From NCBI RefSeq assembly GCF_000178855.1, contig NZ_ADVG01000003.1, forward strand, positions 248,001 to 312,000: a stretch of 64,000 bases of DNA, written 5' to 3'. Source of the stretch: Ktedonobacter racemifer DSM 44963. GTDB taxonomy: Bacteria; Chloroflexota; Ktedonobacteria; Ktedonobacterales; Ktedonobacteraceae. Shown here piece by piece: positions 8,352 through 16,947 of this stretch. A program made the position numbers and the translations under genes. The notes under the pieces were generated by a model. It saw nothing but the letters and a program-made list of their open reading frames with translations, did no database searches and had not been told where the DNA came from. How positions within the stretch are numbered: the stretch's first letter is position 1; the number at the start of each line of letters is the position of its first letter.

Positions 8352-10907
8352 GCCCTTACCTCCGTCTACACGCAGCCAGTCGCCGCTATGCAGGCGCATG
8401 GTTGCGTTGCCACAACCTACGACGGCGGGTATGCCCAGTTCACGGGCGACGATGGCGGCATGCGAGAGTGGCGCGCCGACATCGGTGACGACCGCGGCGG
8501 CCCGGGGGAAGAGTGGCGTCCAACCCACGTTTGTCTGTGTCGTGACCAGGATCTCGCCGGGCTGGAGCTGGTCGCCCTCTTCGGGTGAGACGACCACGCG
8601 TGCACGCCCCTCGACAATACCAGCCGCGCCGGGAAAGCCTGTGATGGTTTGACTAGCAGGAACCGTCTGCCCCCGCTCGTCAAAGGCATCGCTGCGCCTC
8701 CGTGGGTCCGCTGCCCATTTGAAGGGATCAAAGTGGCCACGAATCAGCGCGGGCAGAGGCGGCAAAGCGCTGTAGCGTTCATAGGTCGCGCGCCGCGTGG
8801 GTACAGTAGCGAGCGCTACTTCATCCCCACCCAGAAGGGCCAGAATTTCCTCAATCGAGAGGAAGAAGAGGTCCTCGCCCTTGCCGGTTAGCTCACCCAC
8901 GCGCAAGACAAAGGTACGCAGAACCCAGAAGACACGTATGATCTCTGAGCGGGCGGCCTCGCGATCATGAGCTGCGGCCGCGGCCCGGTCTACACGCCGC
9001 CGGAGCGCCGCTGCTTTGCGTGGATAACGCTGGCGCAGGCGCTCCCAGGCCGCCGCTTGCACGACCTTCTGCCGAGCTAAGAGCGCGTTGACATCCAGCG
9101 GTGCCTCGCGTAGGCCAGCGAGCTGGCTCTCGATCCAGGTGGGATCTTCAGCCGGACGTGGTAGCGAGACCTCAAACTCATGCGGCCCCCGGTGGCCATA
9201 GGTTCGAGCAAAGGTTTCGCGGTCAATCTCGCCTCGCTCCAGTTGCGCTAGGCCCAGTAGCAGGCCCAGGCTCGCCAGGTGGTTCTGCCCTACGCTCAGG
9301 CCTGAGAAGAGCGCGTTAGCCTCCTCCTCATCTACGAGCTTGCCCAGGTCACGCCGAATGAGGGCGAGCGCGTTCCCGTCTCGCCTGGCACCCGCCTCCA
9401 GCATATGACAGCATTCGCGGAAGAAGGGCGTGATCTCATCGCGCCACAAAGCGAGCAGTTCCTGAGAGCTGACGACGTTGCGGATCTTTGCTTGTAGCTC
9501 CTCGCAACGCGCCGGGGCCGCGGCGATAAACGCAGGCAGGCGCTTCTGATTAAGGCGCACGCGCTTCTTGAGCCTTATCGCGACTGGTACCAGGGCTTTA
9601 AGCAAGCGCCAGCGTGACAACGGTAACCCTGGCACCTCCAGCCCTTCGGGAATACGCCCAAAGATGCCCTCGCTGATCCTGGCAAACTGCTTCTGGTTCA
9701 TGCCTGCCAGGGCGGCCAGCGACGCGGTAATACTCAGATTGAGGTAGAAATGGCCGCCGATGTTCCCTACCGGCTTATGCTCCGTGAGGTGCAGTGGCTC
9801 CATTGTGTCGGCGATAAAGATTTTGATAAGCGACCAGGTGCAAGGCGTCATCACATCGGGCACCGCTTCGCCAACGTTGCCGTTCGTCCAGAGGTAGTCG
9901 CCACTCAAGCTATCGTTCCACTCCTCAAACCTCGCCTCATGAGCATGTAGGGTCGTAATTGGCCGCGCCTGCACAATGTAGAAGCATCCATCATGCAGAG
10001 CCCATTCTACATCTGTAGGCTGAGCATAAAGAGCTTCAATGCGCATACCAAGCTGCGCCAGCTCCAAAGCCTGCTCAGGCGTGAGCGCAGTCTGTGTGCG
10101 CCGTTCCCCAGGGACTGGTTCCTCGCGCGTGCCAGTAGTGGTCTGTACGGTCATCACTCTTTTATCGTTTATCTGCTGCTCGCTTATCGCTCTGCTGGCC
10201 TTCTCAAAGATAAAGGTATCCGGCGTGACCTGCCCGCCTACAATGGCCTCGCCCAGCCCCCAGGCGGCGTTGATCACTACCTGCTCGCGTGAGCCTGTGA
10301 GCGGGTTCGCCGTGAACATAATTCCCGCCGCCTCGGCGTTTACAAGCTGCTGGACCACGACGGCCAGGGCCACATCCTCAGGTGCTATGGCATGATGCGC
10401 GCGATAGCCAAGGGCACGCGCCGTCCAGAGCGAGGCCCAGCAGCGCTTGACAGCCTCCACCACTGCTGCTTCACCCCGAATGTTAAGATAGCTCTCCTGC
10501 TGGCCCGCGAACGACTGCTCAGGTAAGTCTTCAGCCGTCGCCGAGGAGCGTACCGCGACGGCGAGCTGGCTCCCGCCTAGCTCCGCATAAGCCTGGCAAA
10601 TCGCGCGCTCAATGCTCTTTGGCATAGTGCCCTGCATAAAGAGATGCCCTATACGCTTCGCGGACTCTTCGAGAGTCGCTGGCTGCTCGCTATTAATCGT
10701 TGCGACGGCAGCGAGTATCTCCTCCTGTAGCCCGTTCTCGCTAACAAAACAGCGGTAGGCCTCCGTGGTGACATGAAATCCAGGGGGTACAGGCAGGCCA
10801 GCTTTAACCAGGCGTGCCAGGGAGGCCCCTTTCCCTCCCACATGCTCCAGTAAAGCCATCTCAGCATCCATAGCTAAGACAAGGGGAACAGTTGCAGCAT
10901 CTTTCAC
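8334..10907 (-). CDS. PEP-utilising, rifampicin phosphotransferase-like enzyme (copy 2)
   Basis: An 857-residue paralogue of the converging gene. The ATP-grasp domain shows VGGKGASLARLVKAGLPVP, RSSATAEDLPEQSFAGQQ and GIMFTANPLTGSREQ. The linker VPDVMTPCTWSL resembles the middle-domain start of rifampicin phosphotransferases, and the C terminus carries PLSHAAIVARELGIPAVVG with the phospho-accepting His. Translation starts at GTG 10907 after AGGAG. It follows a TetR gene by 18 bp, so the two form an operon. The protein may phosphorylate an antibiotic or another hydroxyl substrate using the beta-phosphate of ATP; this is inference from family. Confidence 0.8.
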   Translation of the reverse strand: MKDAATVPLVLAMDAEMALLEHVGGKGASLARLVKAGLPVPPGFHVTTEAYRCFVSENGLQEEILAAVATINSEQPATLEESAKRIGHLFMQGTMPKSIERAICQAYAELGGSQLAVAVRSSATAEDLPEQSFAGQQESYLNIRGEAAVVEAVKRCWASLWTARALGYRAHHAIAPEDVALAVVVQQLVNAEAAGIMFTANPLTGSREQVVINAAWGLGEAIVGGQVTPDTFIFEKASRAISEQQINDKRVMTVQTTTGTREEPVPGERRTQTALTPEQALELAQLGMRIEALYAQPTDVEWALHDGCFYIVQARPITTLHAHEARFEEWNDSLSGDYLWTNGNVGEAVPDVMTPCTWSLIKIFIADTMEPLHLTEHKPVGNIGGHFYLNLSITASLAALAGMNQKQFARISEGIFGRIPEGLEVPGLPLSRWRLLKALVPVAIRLKKRVRLNQKRLPAFIAAAPARCEELQAKIRNVVSSQELLALWRDEITPFFRECCHMLEAGARRDGNALALIRRDLGKLVDEEEANALFSGLSVGQNHLASLGLLLGLAQLERGEIDRETFARTYGHRGPHEFEVSLPRPAEDPTWIESQLAGLREAPLDVNALLARQKVVQAAAWERLRQRYPRKAAALRRRVDRAAAAAHDREAARSEIIRVFWVLRTFVLRVGELTGKGEDLFFLSIEEILALLGGDEVALATVPTRRATYERYSALPPLPALIRGHFDPFKWAADPRRRSDAFDERGQTVPASQTITGFPGAAGIVEGRARVVVSPEEGDQLQPGEILVTTQTNVGWTPLFPRAAAVVTDVGAPLSHAAIVARELGIPAVVGCGNATMRLHSGDWLRVDGGKGTVEVL

Positions 10908-10925
10908 AGTATATTCTCCTGAATG

Positions 10926-11663
10926 TCATTCAACCTCTTGTTGAAACATCTGCTGGCTCGCCGCCCTATCGCGATCCAGGTACTGGCCAAAGACATGCGA
11001 GGCAACTCGCACCTCATTTGACATATCAGCCCCATCGGGCACAAGCGCACGCTGCACAGCCTCGGCCAGCCATCGCGCCAGTTCCTCATCGGAGAGCATA
11101 TACTCTTCCGGCATCAGGGGCGCGATCAGGAAGAAGCCCATAAAGATCGCCGATAGGGTATAAACCTGGGCTGGCAGGCTCATATCTGTACGCACCAGGC
11201 GATGTTCACGCAGGTATTCCAGGTAGACAACGAAGCCCTGCAATTTCTCCTGGTACAGCTCACTGCTATGCTCGCGATGCACCAGCTTCCCGATAACATC
11301 CATGTCACGCAGGAGCACCGCCTTCAACAAAGGACGATTCAGCAGTGCCAGCGCCGAATGCCTAAACAGGCCACGTAGTGTTTGCCCCTCTGGATCTTGC
11401 GCTACACGCTGCTGTACATCCTCTGTCAGCGCAACCTTCTCACGCTTCATCAACGCACCAAACAGGTCTTCGCGCGTCTTCCAGTGCAGATAGATGGTAC
11501 CCTTCGCGACTCCAGCCTCCCTGGAGATATCCTCAATGGTTGTCTTGTTATAGCCCCAACGCAGAATCAGGGTCGCCGCCGCATCCAGAATACGGTGCGC
11601 CCGCGCCTCACGCCTGGAGTTCTCCTGCTCCTCCAGCCCTGCCTCCCGGCTCAACTCTGCCAC
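10926..11663 (-). CDS. TetR family transcriptional regulator
   Basis: A 245-residue regulator. The N-terminal domain shows AHRILDAAATLILRWGYNKTT, IEDISREAGVAKGTIYLHW and KTREDLFGAL, a textbook TetR helix-turn-helix. The remainder is an all-helical ligand domain. GTG at 11663 follows AAGGAG with a 6-base spacer. The gene is upstream of, and transcribed with, the second PEP-utilising enzyme. An inverted repeat just before the start suggests autoregulation, so the pair may be an inducible resistance unit. Confidence 0.88.
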   Translation of the reverse strand: MAELSREAGLEEQENSRREARAHRILDAAATLILRWGYNKTTIEDISREAGVAKGTIYLHWKTREDLFGALMKREKVALTEDVQQRVAQDPEGQTLRGLFRHSALALLNRPLLKAVLLRDMDVIGKLVHREHSSELYQEKLQGFVVYLEYLREHRLVRTDMSLPAQVYTLSAIFMGFFLIAPLMPEEYMLSDEELARWLAEAVQRALVPDGADMSNEVRVASHVFGQYLDRDRAASQQMFQQEVE

Positions 11664-11680
11664 AGTATACTCCTTCCATC

Positions 11681-11710
11681 ATATGACTAAATAAACTTAT
11701 CTGGTCATAT
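11681..11710 (-). promoter_or_regulatory. Candidate operator of the TetR gene
   Basis: ATATGAC (11681-11687) and GTCATAT (11704-11710) form an inverted repeat with a 16-bp spacer, 18 bp upstream of the TetR start codon. Position and symmetry suggest a dimer or double-dimer site. Low-complexity AT content makes chance symmetry possible. Confidence 0.45.
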
Positions 11711-11755
11711 ATCAACAATAATAAATATACAGCACAACAAAACCAAAAGCAAGAA

Positions 11756-11819
11756 TATAACATGGAAAAGAGAGGTGGTCGTGGCGTTCGCCACGACTAC
11801 CTCTCTTTTCCATGTTATA
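11756..11819. repeat. Long inverted repeat between divergent genes
   Basis: Arms of 31 bp (11756-11786 and 11789-11819) pair with one mismatch around a TT loop. Unlike most hairpins in this window it lies between two 5' ends, TetR leftward and amylase rightward, about 78 bp before the amylase start. It could terminate read-through, form a 5' leader structure, or be a leftover insertion. Confidence 0.6.
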
Positions 11820-11896
11820 ATTTCCGCATAAGGATCGTTTTCTTCGTTAGGACGTGCACAACCACGGACTTGAGTTGGCACAAGCGGAGGATATTC

Positions 11897-13402
11897 ATGA
11901 GAACAGGATGTTCTTTATTGACCACCAGGCACGGAGGCCTCTGGCGCCGGGCGCTGCTGCTGGCAACCCTCTTACTCGTCTTCGCCCTTGTGGGCACCGT
12001 TCTTCTCGTCATCTCGCCATCCAGGCGGGCCTATGCCCATTCAGCCAATGAATGGACCAGCCGCTCCATCTACTTTATCATGACTGACCGCTTTAGTGAC
12101 GGCAATACCGGAAACGATAACTATGGCGGCTTCAACACCAATCGCTCGGATGCCACCGCGTGGCATGGCGGCGACTTCCAGGGCATTATCAACCACCTGG
12201 ACTATATCAAGAACATGGGCTTCACCGCCATCTGGATTACACCTGTGGTGATGCAGCATGACACCCATGCCTATCATGGCTACTGGGGCTATGACTTCTA
12301 CTCCATCGATGGGCATCTCGGCAGTATGAGCGATCTACAAAACCTTGTGACCCAGGCCCATAATCGCAACATCTGGGTCATGCTCGACGTCGTAGCTAAC
12401 CACACCGGCTCCTATAACTACACCGCGCCCACCTTCCCCAACTACAGCAACTATCATCACAATGGCAACATCCAGGACTACAACAACCAGTGGGACCTGG
12501 AGAACCAGGATGTGGCGGGCCTCAACGATCTCAACCAGGACGACTCCACGACCCACTCCACTCTACTCAATAACGTGAGTTGGCTGGTCAGCACAACCGG
12601 CGTCGATGGCCTGCGCGTAGACACCGTCAAGCACGTCTCCAAGTCCTTCTGGAGCAACTATGCTCAGAGCGCGGGAACCTTTACCATCGGTGAAGTCTAT
12701 AGCGGCGATCCCGGCTACGTCGGCGACTATACCCACTACCTGGATGCTGTGCTAGACTATCCCATGTACTACACCATCCATGATGTCTTCGCCCAGAACA
12801 AGAGCATGTATGAGATCCGCGATCGCTATAACTCCGACGGCTCCTACCGCGACGCGCGCACCAATGGTGTCTTTATCGATAACCATGACCAGGATCGCTT
12901 CCTCTGCGACGCCTCGGGCAACCCCGCACAGACCTGGGACAAATATCCCCAGCTTGAGATGGCCCTGGCCTTCACCTTCGCCAGCCGTGGCATCCCGATC
13001 ATGTACTACGGCACCGAGCAGGGCTTCAGCGGCTGCGCCGATCCCGCTAACCGCGAGGACCTGTTCAATTCCTTCAACACTAGCGGCACGCTCTACAATT
13101 ATGTCGCCAAGCTTAATTACGCCCGCAACCTCAACGCCGCCTTGCAAAACGGCGCGCAGTATGAGAAGTGGGTTGACGATAGCTTCTACGCCTTCGAGCG
13201 CGAGAACGGCGGCAGCAATGTCCTTGTCGCTCTCAACAACTGCTGGTGCACCCGTACCGTCACCATCCCCAACCTGGACAACTTCGCCAGCAGCCAGACG
13301 CTCCACGATGAGCTGACCGGCACCGCCTACCAGCTCCAGGGCAACAGCATCACCCTCACGCTCCCCAGCCACCAGGCTGTCGAGCTCACCAACCGCTATT
13401 AA
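11897..13402 (+). CDS. Secreted alpha-amylase (GH13)
   Basis: A 501-residue extracellular glycoside hydrolase that cleaves alpha-1,4-glucan. The signal segment RRALLLATLLLVFALVGTVL is followed by a likely cleavage region near AYAHSA. GH13 conserved regions are present in order: DVVANHTG, GLRVDTVKHV (nucleophile Asp), GEVYSGD (acid/base Glu) and FIDNHDQDRF (transition-state Asp). The start at 11897 follows GCGGAGG by 6 bases; the frame is open upstream through the inverted repeat but that part is not needed. The stop is followed by a hairpin. No other starch gene is adjacent. Confidence 0.92.
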   Translation: MRTGCSLLTTRHGGLWRRALLLATLLLVFALVGTVLLVISPSRRAYAHSANEWTSRSIYFIMTDRFSDGNTGNDNYGGFNTNRSDATAWHGGDFQGIINHLDYIKNMGFTAIWITPVVMQHDTHAYHGYWGYDFYSIDGHLGSMSDLQNLVTQAHNRNIWVMLDVVANHTGSYNYTAPTFPNYSNYHHNGNIQDYNNQWDLENQDVAGLNDLNQDDSTTHSTLLNNVSWLVSTTGVDGLRVDTVKHVSKSFWSNYAQSAGTFTIGEVYSGDPGYVGDYTHYLDAVLDYPMYYTIHDVFAQNKSMYEIRDRYNSDGSYRDARTNGVFIDNHDQDRFLCDASGNPAQTWDKYPQLEMALAFTFASRGIPIMYYGTEQGFSGCADPANREDLFNSFNTSGTLYNYVAKLNYARNLNAALQNGAQYEKWVDDSFYAFERENGGSNVLVALNNCWCTRTVTIPNLDNFASSQTLHDELTGTAYQLQGNSITLTLPSHQAVELTNRY

Positions 13403-13405
13403 ACA

Positions 13406-13442
13406 TAGCGCCGGGCCGCCCTGCACGAGCGGCTCGGCGCTA
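13406..13442 (+). terminator. Hairpin after the amylase gene
   Basis: A 14-bp stem (13406-13419 and 13429-13442, one G-T pair) with a 9-base loop begins 4 bases after the amylase stop. It is GC-rich and lacks a T-run. Confidence 0.6.
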
Positions 13443-13454
13443 CTAGCGTACGCA

Positions 13455-13515
13455 TATGTTAAGATGAGAAGCGATACGTGATTAGATCGTGCACTTATGT
13501 TAAGATAAGAAGCGA
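13455..13515 (+). repeat. Two 20-bp direct repeats upstream of a VOC gene
   Basis: TATGTTAAGATGAGAAGCGA (13455-13474) recurs with one change at 13496-13515. The copies are 41 bp apart, close to four helical turns, and lie about 80 bp before the next start codon. They may be binding sites for an activator or repressor. Confidence 0.55.
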
Positions 13516-13593
13516 AAATTTGTCGAATGAAAGTGTCGACCGGAGAGAAAACATCTTCTCTCCCTACCTTGTGTGAGGAAGTATCTAGCGACT

Positions 13594-13929
13594 ATGAAAC
13601 TGAATCATATCAATCTGACCGTCACTGATGTTCCTGCGGCGGCCAACTTTCTCGAAACGTACTTCGGGTTACGCAACCAGGGCGGCAACAAAGGGTTTAC
13701 TGTGCTCTTCGACGACGATAATCTGGTACTCACCTTGATGAAAGCTGGTCAGGTGAGCTATCCAGGCACATTTCATATCGGCTTTGTCCAAGAAAGCGAG
13801 GAGTGCGTTAACGAGATCTATCAACGCTTGAAAGACGACGGATTTGAAATGAAGCCCCCGGAACGGAGTCATGCCTGGACGTTTTATGTTCAAGCGCCAG
13901 GCGGATTCCTGGTCGAGGTTCTGGCTTAG
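13594..13929 (+). CDS. VOC (glyoxalase/bleomycin resistance) family protein
   Basis: A 111-residue protein with a single vicinal-oxygen-chelate unit: MKLNHINLTVTDVPAAANF at the start, a central beta-alpha-beta stretch, and the C-terminal FYVQAPGGFLVEVLA. His4/5 and the final Glu are the usual metal or ligand positions. GAGGAAG lies about 12 bases before the ATG at 13594. Such small proteins act as dimers and include drug-binding proteins and dioxygenase-like enzymes; the substrate cannot be inferred. Direct repeats precede it. Confidence 0.85.
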   Translation: MKLNHINLTVTDVPAAANFLETYFGLRNQGGNKGFTVLFDDDNLVLTLMKAGQVSYPGTFHIGFVQESEECVNEIYQRLKDDGFEMKPPERSHAWTFYVQAPGGFLVEVLA

Positions 13930-13951
13930 CTTGCTTGATTCAAGTAGCCAC

Positions 13952-15463
13952 CTATGTAAGCGTACTCCGCAAAACACGCGCCAGGGCGTGCACATCTGCT
14001 CGTAGCGCCTCTGGGGTCGCATTTGCGAAACCAAGCACGAAGCCGTCGCGCTTGAGGGGTTGCATGCTAAATCGCGAGACGGGCAGTATACGCAAGCCTT
14101 GTTTTGCAGCCAGTTCGACCACTCCCTGGGCGCTTACCCCCTCCGGCAACCAGGTAACCAGGTGGATGCCAGCCTCTGGTATAGTAACGTCCAGAATATT
14201 GCCCAGCTCCTGGTTCAAGGCCTTCACCAGGGCATCGCGCCGCTCCATGTAGAGTCCACGCATCTTGCGTAGGTAGCGCGCGAAATGCCCCTCGGTAATA
14301 AAATCGGTCAGGGCCATCTGCTCCAGCAGCGGCAGGTGTACATCGACGAAACGGCGGGTGGCGAGAAAGCCCTCCACCAACTGCGGTGGCACAACCATAT
14401 ATCCCAGGCGCAACGAGGGAAAGAGCACCTTGCTAAAGGTGCCAATATAGATCACGCGCCCAGCACGATCGAGACCATGCAGCGCCTCTAGCGGCCGCCC
14501 GCTATAGCGATACTCGCTATCATAGTCATCCTCTACGATCCAGCCTTGCGCCTCTCTCGCCCATTCTAGTAGCTCCAGGCGCCGTCCCAGGCTCATGGTG
14601 ACCCCGGTAGGAAACTGGTGCGAGGGGGTAACCACGGCCAGGCGTGCTCCGCCTTTAAGCCTTCGTCCAGCCGCCACATCGATGCCCTCGCCATCTACCG
14701 GCACAGGTACCATAACAGCTCCTGCGGCCATTAGCGCACCCCTGGCCCCGAAGTAGCCCGGATCTTCTACCCAGGACTGCTCGCCAGGATCAAGCAGTAC
14801 ACGCGCCACCAGGTCGAGTGCGCCTTGCGCACCTGCTGTGAGCACGATCTGTTCAGCCATACAATGTACGCCACGCGTAATGCCAATGTGGGCTGCAATG
14901 GCCTCGCGCAAGGGCGCGTAGCCCTGTACGCCCTGGTAACGTGCATAAGCTTGCAATGATTGCCGAGCATGTTTGGCTATCAGCCTGGCCCAGATCTCAT
15001 AGGGAAAGTACGCCACTTCAGGCTCGCCCACTAGGAACACATCTTTTCCTGGGCTTACCTCTACCTCATGTCCCGCAGCAAACTCGTCGAGTAGGATTTG
15101 CCCACGCCTCGCCAGCAAAGCATGCTGAGTCGCTGGCGTCCCCTTCCGACCTTGTTTTAACACCTTCCCGCTTGCCTGCGCCAGTTGCTCCGGCTCTAAA
15201 AGAGCCACCCGCGTCCCATCTCCCACCCGGCTCTCCAGATATCCCTCCAGCAATAACTGTTCGTAGGCCAGAGCCGTCGTATTACGCGATACCCCTAGCT
15301 GGCTAGCCAGTATCCGCGTCGAGGGAAGACGCGCTCCCGTCTCCAACTGGCCCGCCAGGATTTGCGCCCGCAATCGCTCATAAAGCTGGCGATAAAGTGG
15401 CGCCTGCGCGTTCTGATCAAGTATAATCTCCGGTTTATCCACCGGCCTCGCCCGCTTTGGCAT
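13952..15463 (-). CDS. MocR/PdxR-type PLP-dependent regulator
   Basis: A 503-residue fusion of a GntR winged helix and an aminotransferase-like domain. The first 80 residues hold PLYRQLYERLRAQILAGQL, LPSTRILASQLGVSRNT and EGYLESRVGDGT. The fold-type-I domain follows with VEDDYDSEYRY and the PLP lysine in IGTFSKVLFPSLRLGY. Such proteins usually control vitamin B6 or amino-acid genes, often a divergent neighbour. Here the upstream neighbour has been replaced by an IS607-type element, so any original divergent target is no longer adjacent. Confidence 0.88.
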   Translation of the reverse strand: MPKRARPVDKPEIILDQNAQAPLYRQLYERLRAQILAGQLETGARLPSTRILASQLGVSRNTTALAYEQLLLEGYLESRVGDGTRVALLEPEQLAQASGKVLKQGRKGTPATQHALLARRGQILLDEFAAGHEVEVSPGKDVFLVGEPEVAYFPYEIWARLIAKHARQSLQAYARYQGVQGYAPLREAIAAHIGITRGVHCMAEQIVLTAGAQGALDLVARVLLDPGEQSWVEDPGYFGARGALMAAGAVMVPVPVDGEGIDVAAGRRLKGGARLAVVTPSHQFPTGVTMSLGRRLELLEWAREAQGWIVEDDYDSEYRYSGRPLEALHGLDRAGRVIYIGTFSKVLFPSLRLGYMVVPPQLVEGFLATRRFVDVHLPLLEQMALTDFITEGHFARYLRKMRGLYMERRDALVKALNQELGNILDVTIPEAGIHLVTWLPEGVSAQGVVELAAKQGLRILPVSRFSMQPLKRDGFVLGFANATPEALRADVHALARVLRSTLT

Positions 15464-15559
15464 AAGTTACTGCTGCTACCTTTCTCATACTCGAACGTGT
15501 GGGAACACCCCCGAGCGGTCAGTTGTTCCTGTTTCTCAGCCAGTTGCCATCGCACGAGA

Positions 15560-15760
15560 ACCTTTGGATCAGCCCTCTCGTTTCGGTCTCACACCAGCTC
15601 CACAGGCATTTAACGTCACGGTCGTAGCCACTACCCAGGACGGCCAACTTGAGGCTCTGCTCGTTGGCGAAGCATTTCCATGGCGAACCAGGCCAGGTTC
15701 AAAGCGGCGTTCACATCCCGGTCGATCACCAGTTCACAGATCTGGCACTCATAGGTGCGG
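15560..15760 (-). ncRNA. Predicted omega RNA region of TnpB
   Basis: TnpB proteins use a guide RNA that spans the 3' end of tnpB and the element's right end. The segment after the tnpB stop is open in another frame and encodes TLNACGAGVRPKRE, a string resembling tails of longer TnpB relatives, which marks this as element DNA. Boundaries and fold are inferred, not seen. Confidence 0.3.
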
Positions 15761-16947
15761 TGTTTGAGCGGCATGCGTTTCTTGACATGCCGGCAACACG
15801 AACAGCGTTTGGTCGAAGGAAACCAGCGAGAGGCGATGAAGAGCTCTCCTCCTGCGGTGGCGACCTTGGTCTTCAAGAATTGCAACAGTTGCCCCATCGC
15901 TGCATCGGCAACGGCTCTGGCGAGCTTCCGATTGGCCATCATTCCCAGGATGTTGAGGTCTTCGATGCCAATGACCCCACAGGTGCGCGCCACCTCCGTC
16001 GTGAATTTGTGCTGCACATCTCGGCGAAGAGTGGCAATTTGCTGATGCTTGCGCGCTACCTTGAGCCGTTGTTTCTCATAATTCTTGCTGAACACGGTTC
16101 GCTTGGTTTCCGGGTCTTTCGTCTTCTGTTTTTTACTGAGTTGGCGTTGCAGCTTGCCGAGTTTCTTGAGATGGAGCGCTAATGGCCTTTGGTTCTCAAG
16201 CCTGCGTCCATCGCTCACCACAGCTGCTTGCTTTACACCCACATCTACCCCCACCACTGCTTCGGGCGTTGTGGGGCGCTCCCGTGTGATTTCTCCCTGG
16301 ATGGAGACGTACCAGTGGCCCGCTTCACAGCAGACCGTCGCCCCCAGGATCTTGACTCGTTCGCACACGACGTGCTTGCGCGTGTTTCGCTTCTTCGTGG
16401 GAGTGGTGGCTTTCCCCTTTTCGACGAAGCGCAGTTTTTCGGCGACGTTCACCGTTCCCAGTCTGCGTAAGAGCTTGCCTCGGTCCTTCTTCGTTTGGCG
16501 TTGATCGAGGATGAAGCGACCCAAGCCAGGAATGGAGACCCAATGGGTCCCCAAGACGAATTTATCGTTGGAGAGATAGAACGACTCGTGCGACTTCCCC
16601 TTTTTCTTGTACTGAGGGTAGTTCGCTCGGCCCGCAAAGAAGTTGTCGTAGGCGTTTTTGAGGTCATCGAACGCACCTTCCACCACACACTTCGTCACGT
16701 GATAGGTCCACGGATATTCCTGCTCCCGGATCTGGTTGAATTGCTGCTTGAGTGCGAGGGCATGTGGCGGTTTGAGCACGCGCTGCTCTTCAGGAACGAT
16801 TTCCTGCTCAGCTTTATACGCCTGATACTGCTTTTCCCACTGCTCCCGTCCCCAGTTGTAGATAAATCGCCTGGTGCCACAGGCTCGTTTGAGATACTCC
16901 ACCTGTTCAGGGGTGGGGTTCATCCGGATCTTGTGCGCGGTTTTCAT
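15631..16947 (-). CDS. tnpB: TnpB RNA-guided endonuclease
   Basis: A 438-residue TnpB with an N-terminal helix-turn-helix-like segment (AHKIRMNPTPEQVEYLKRAC) and a split RuvC nuclease: Asp235 in GVDVGVKQ, Glu329 in GIEDLN, Asp411 in DRDVNAALNL. The zinc ribbon uses Cys382/Cys385 and Cys401/Cys404. TnpB cuts DNA guided by the element's own RNA and helps retain the transposon; it is the ancestor-like relative of Cas12. Start overlaps tnpA by 41 bp. The tail ends at GRPG with a TAG; continuing homology in another frame suggests a small indel shortened the C terminus without touching the nuclease. Confidence 0.92.
   Translation of the reverse strand: MKTAHKIRMNPTPEQVEYLKRACGTRRFIYNWGREQWEKQYQAYKAEQEIVPEEQRVLKPPHALALKQQFNQIREQEYPWTYHVTKCVVEGAFDDLKNAYDNFFAGRANYPQYKKKGKSHESFYLSNDKFVLGTHWVSIPGLGRFILDQRQTKKDRGKLLRRLGTVNVAEKLRFVEKGKATTPTKKRNTRKHVVCERVKILGATVCCEAGHWYVSIQGEITRERPTTPEAVVGVDVGVKQAAVVSDGRRLENQRPLALHLKKLGKLQRQLSKKQKTKDPETKRTVFSKNYEKQRLKVARKHQQIATLRRDVQHKFTTEVARTCGVIGIEDLNILGMMANRKLARAVADAAMGQLLQFLKTKVATAGGELFIASRWFPSTKRCSCCRHVKKRMPLKHRTYECQICELVIDRDVNAALNLAWFAMEMLRQRAEPQVGRPG

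Noticed and set aside
12752..13426. 224-codon minus-strand frame in the amylase gene
   Set aside because: Shadow of the GH13 coding sequence; hydrophobic Val/Gly composition reflects codon bias on the opposite strand.
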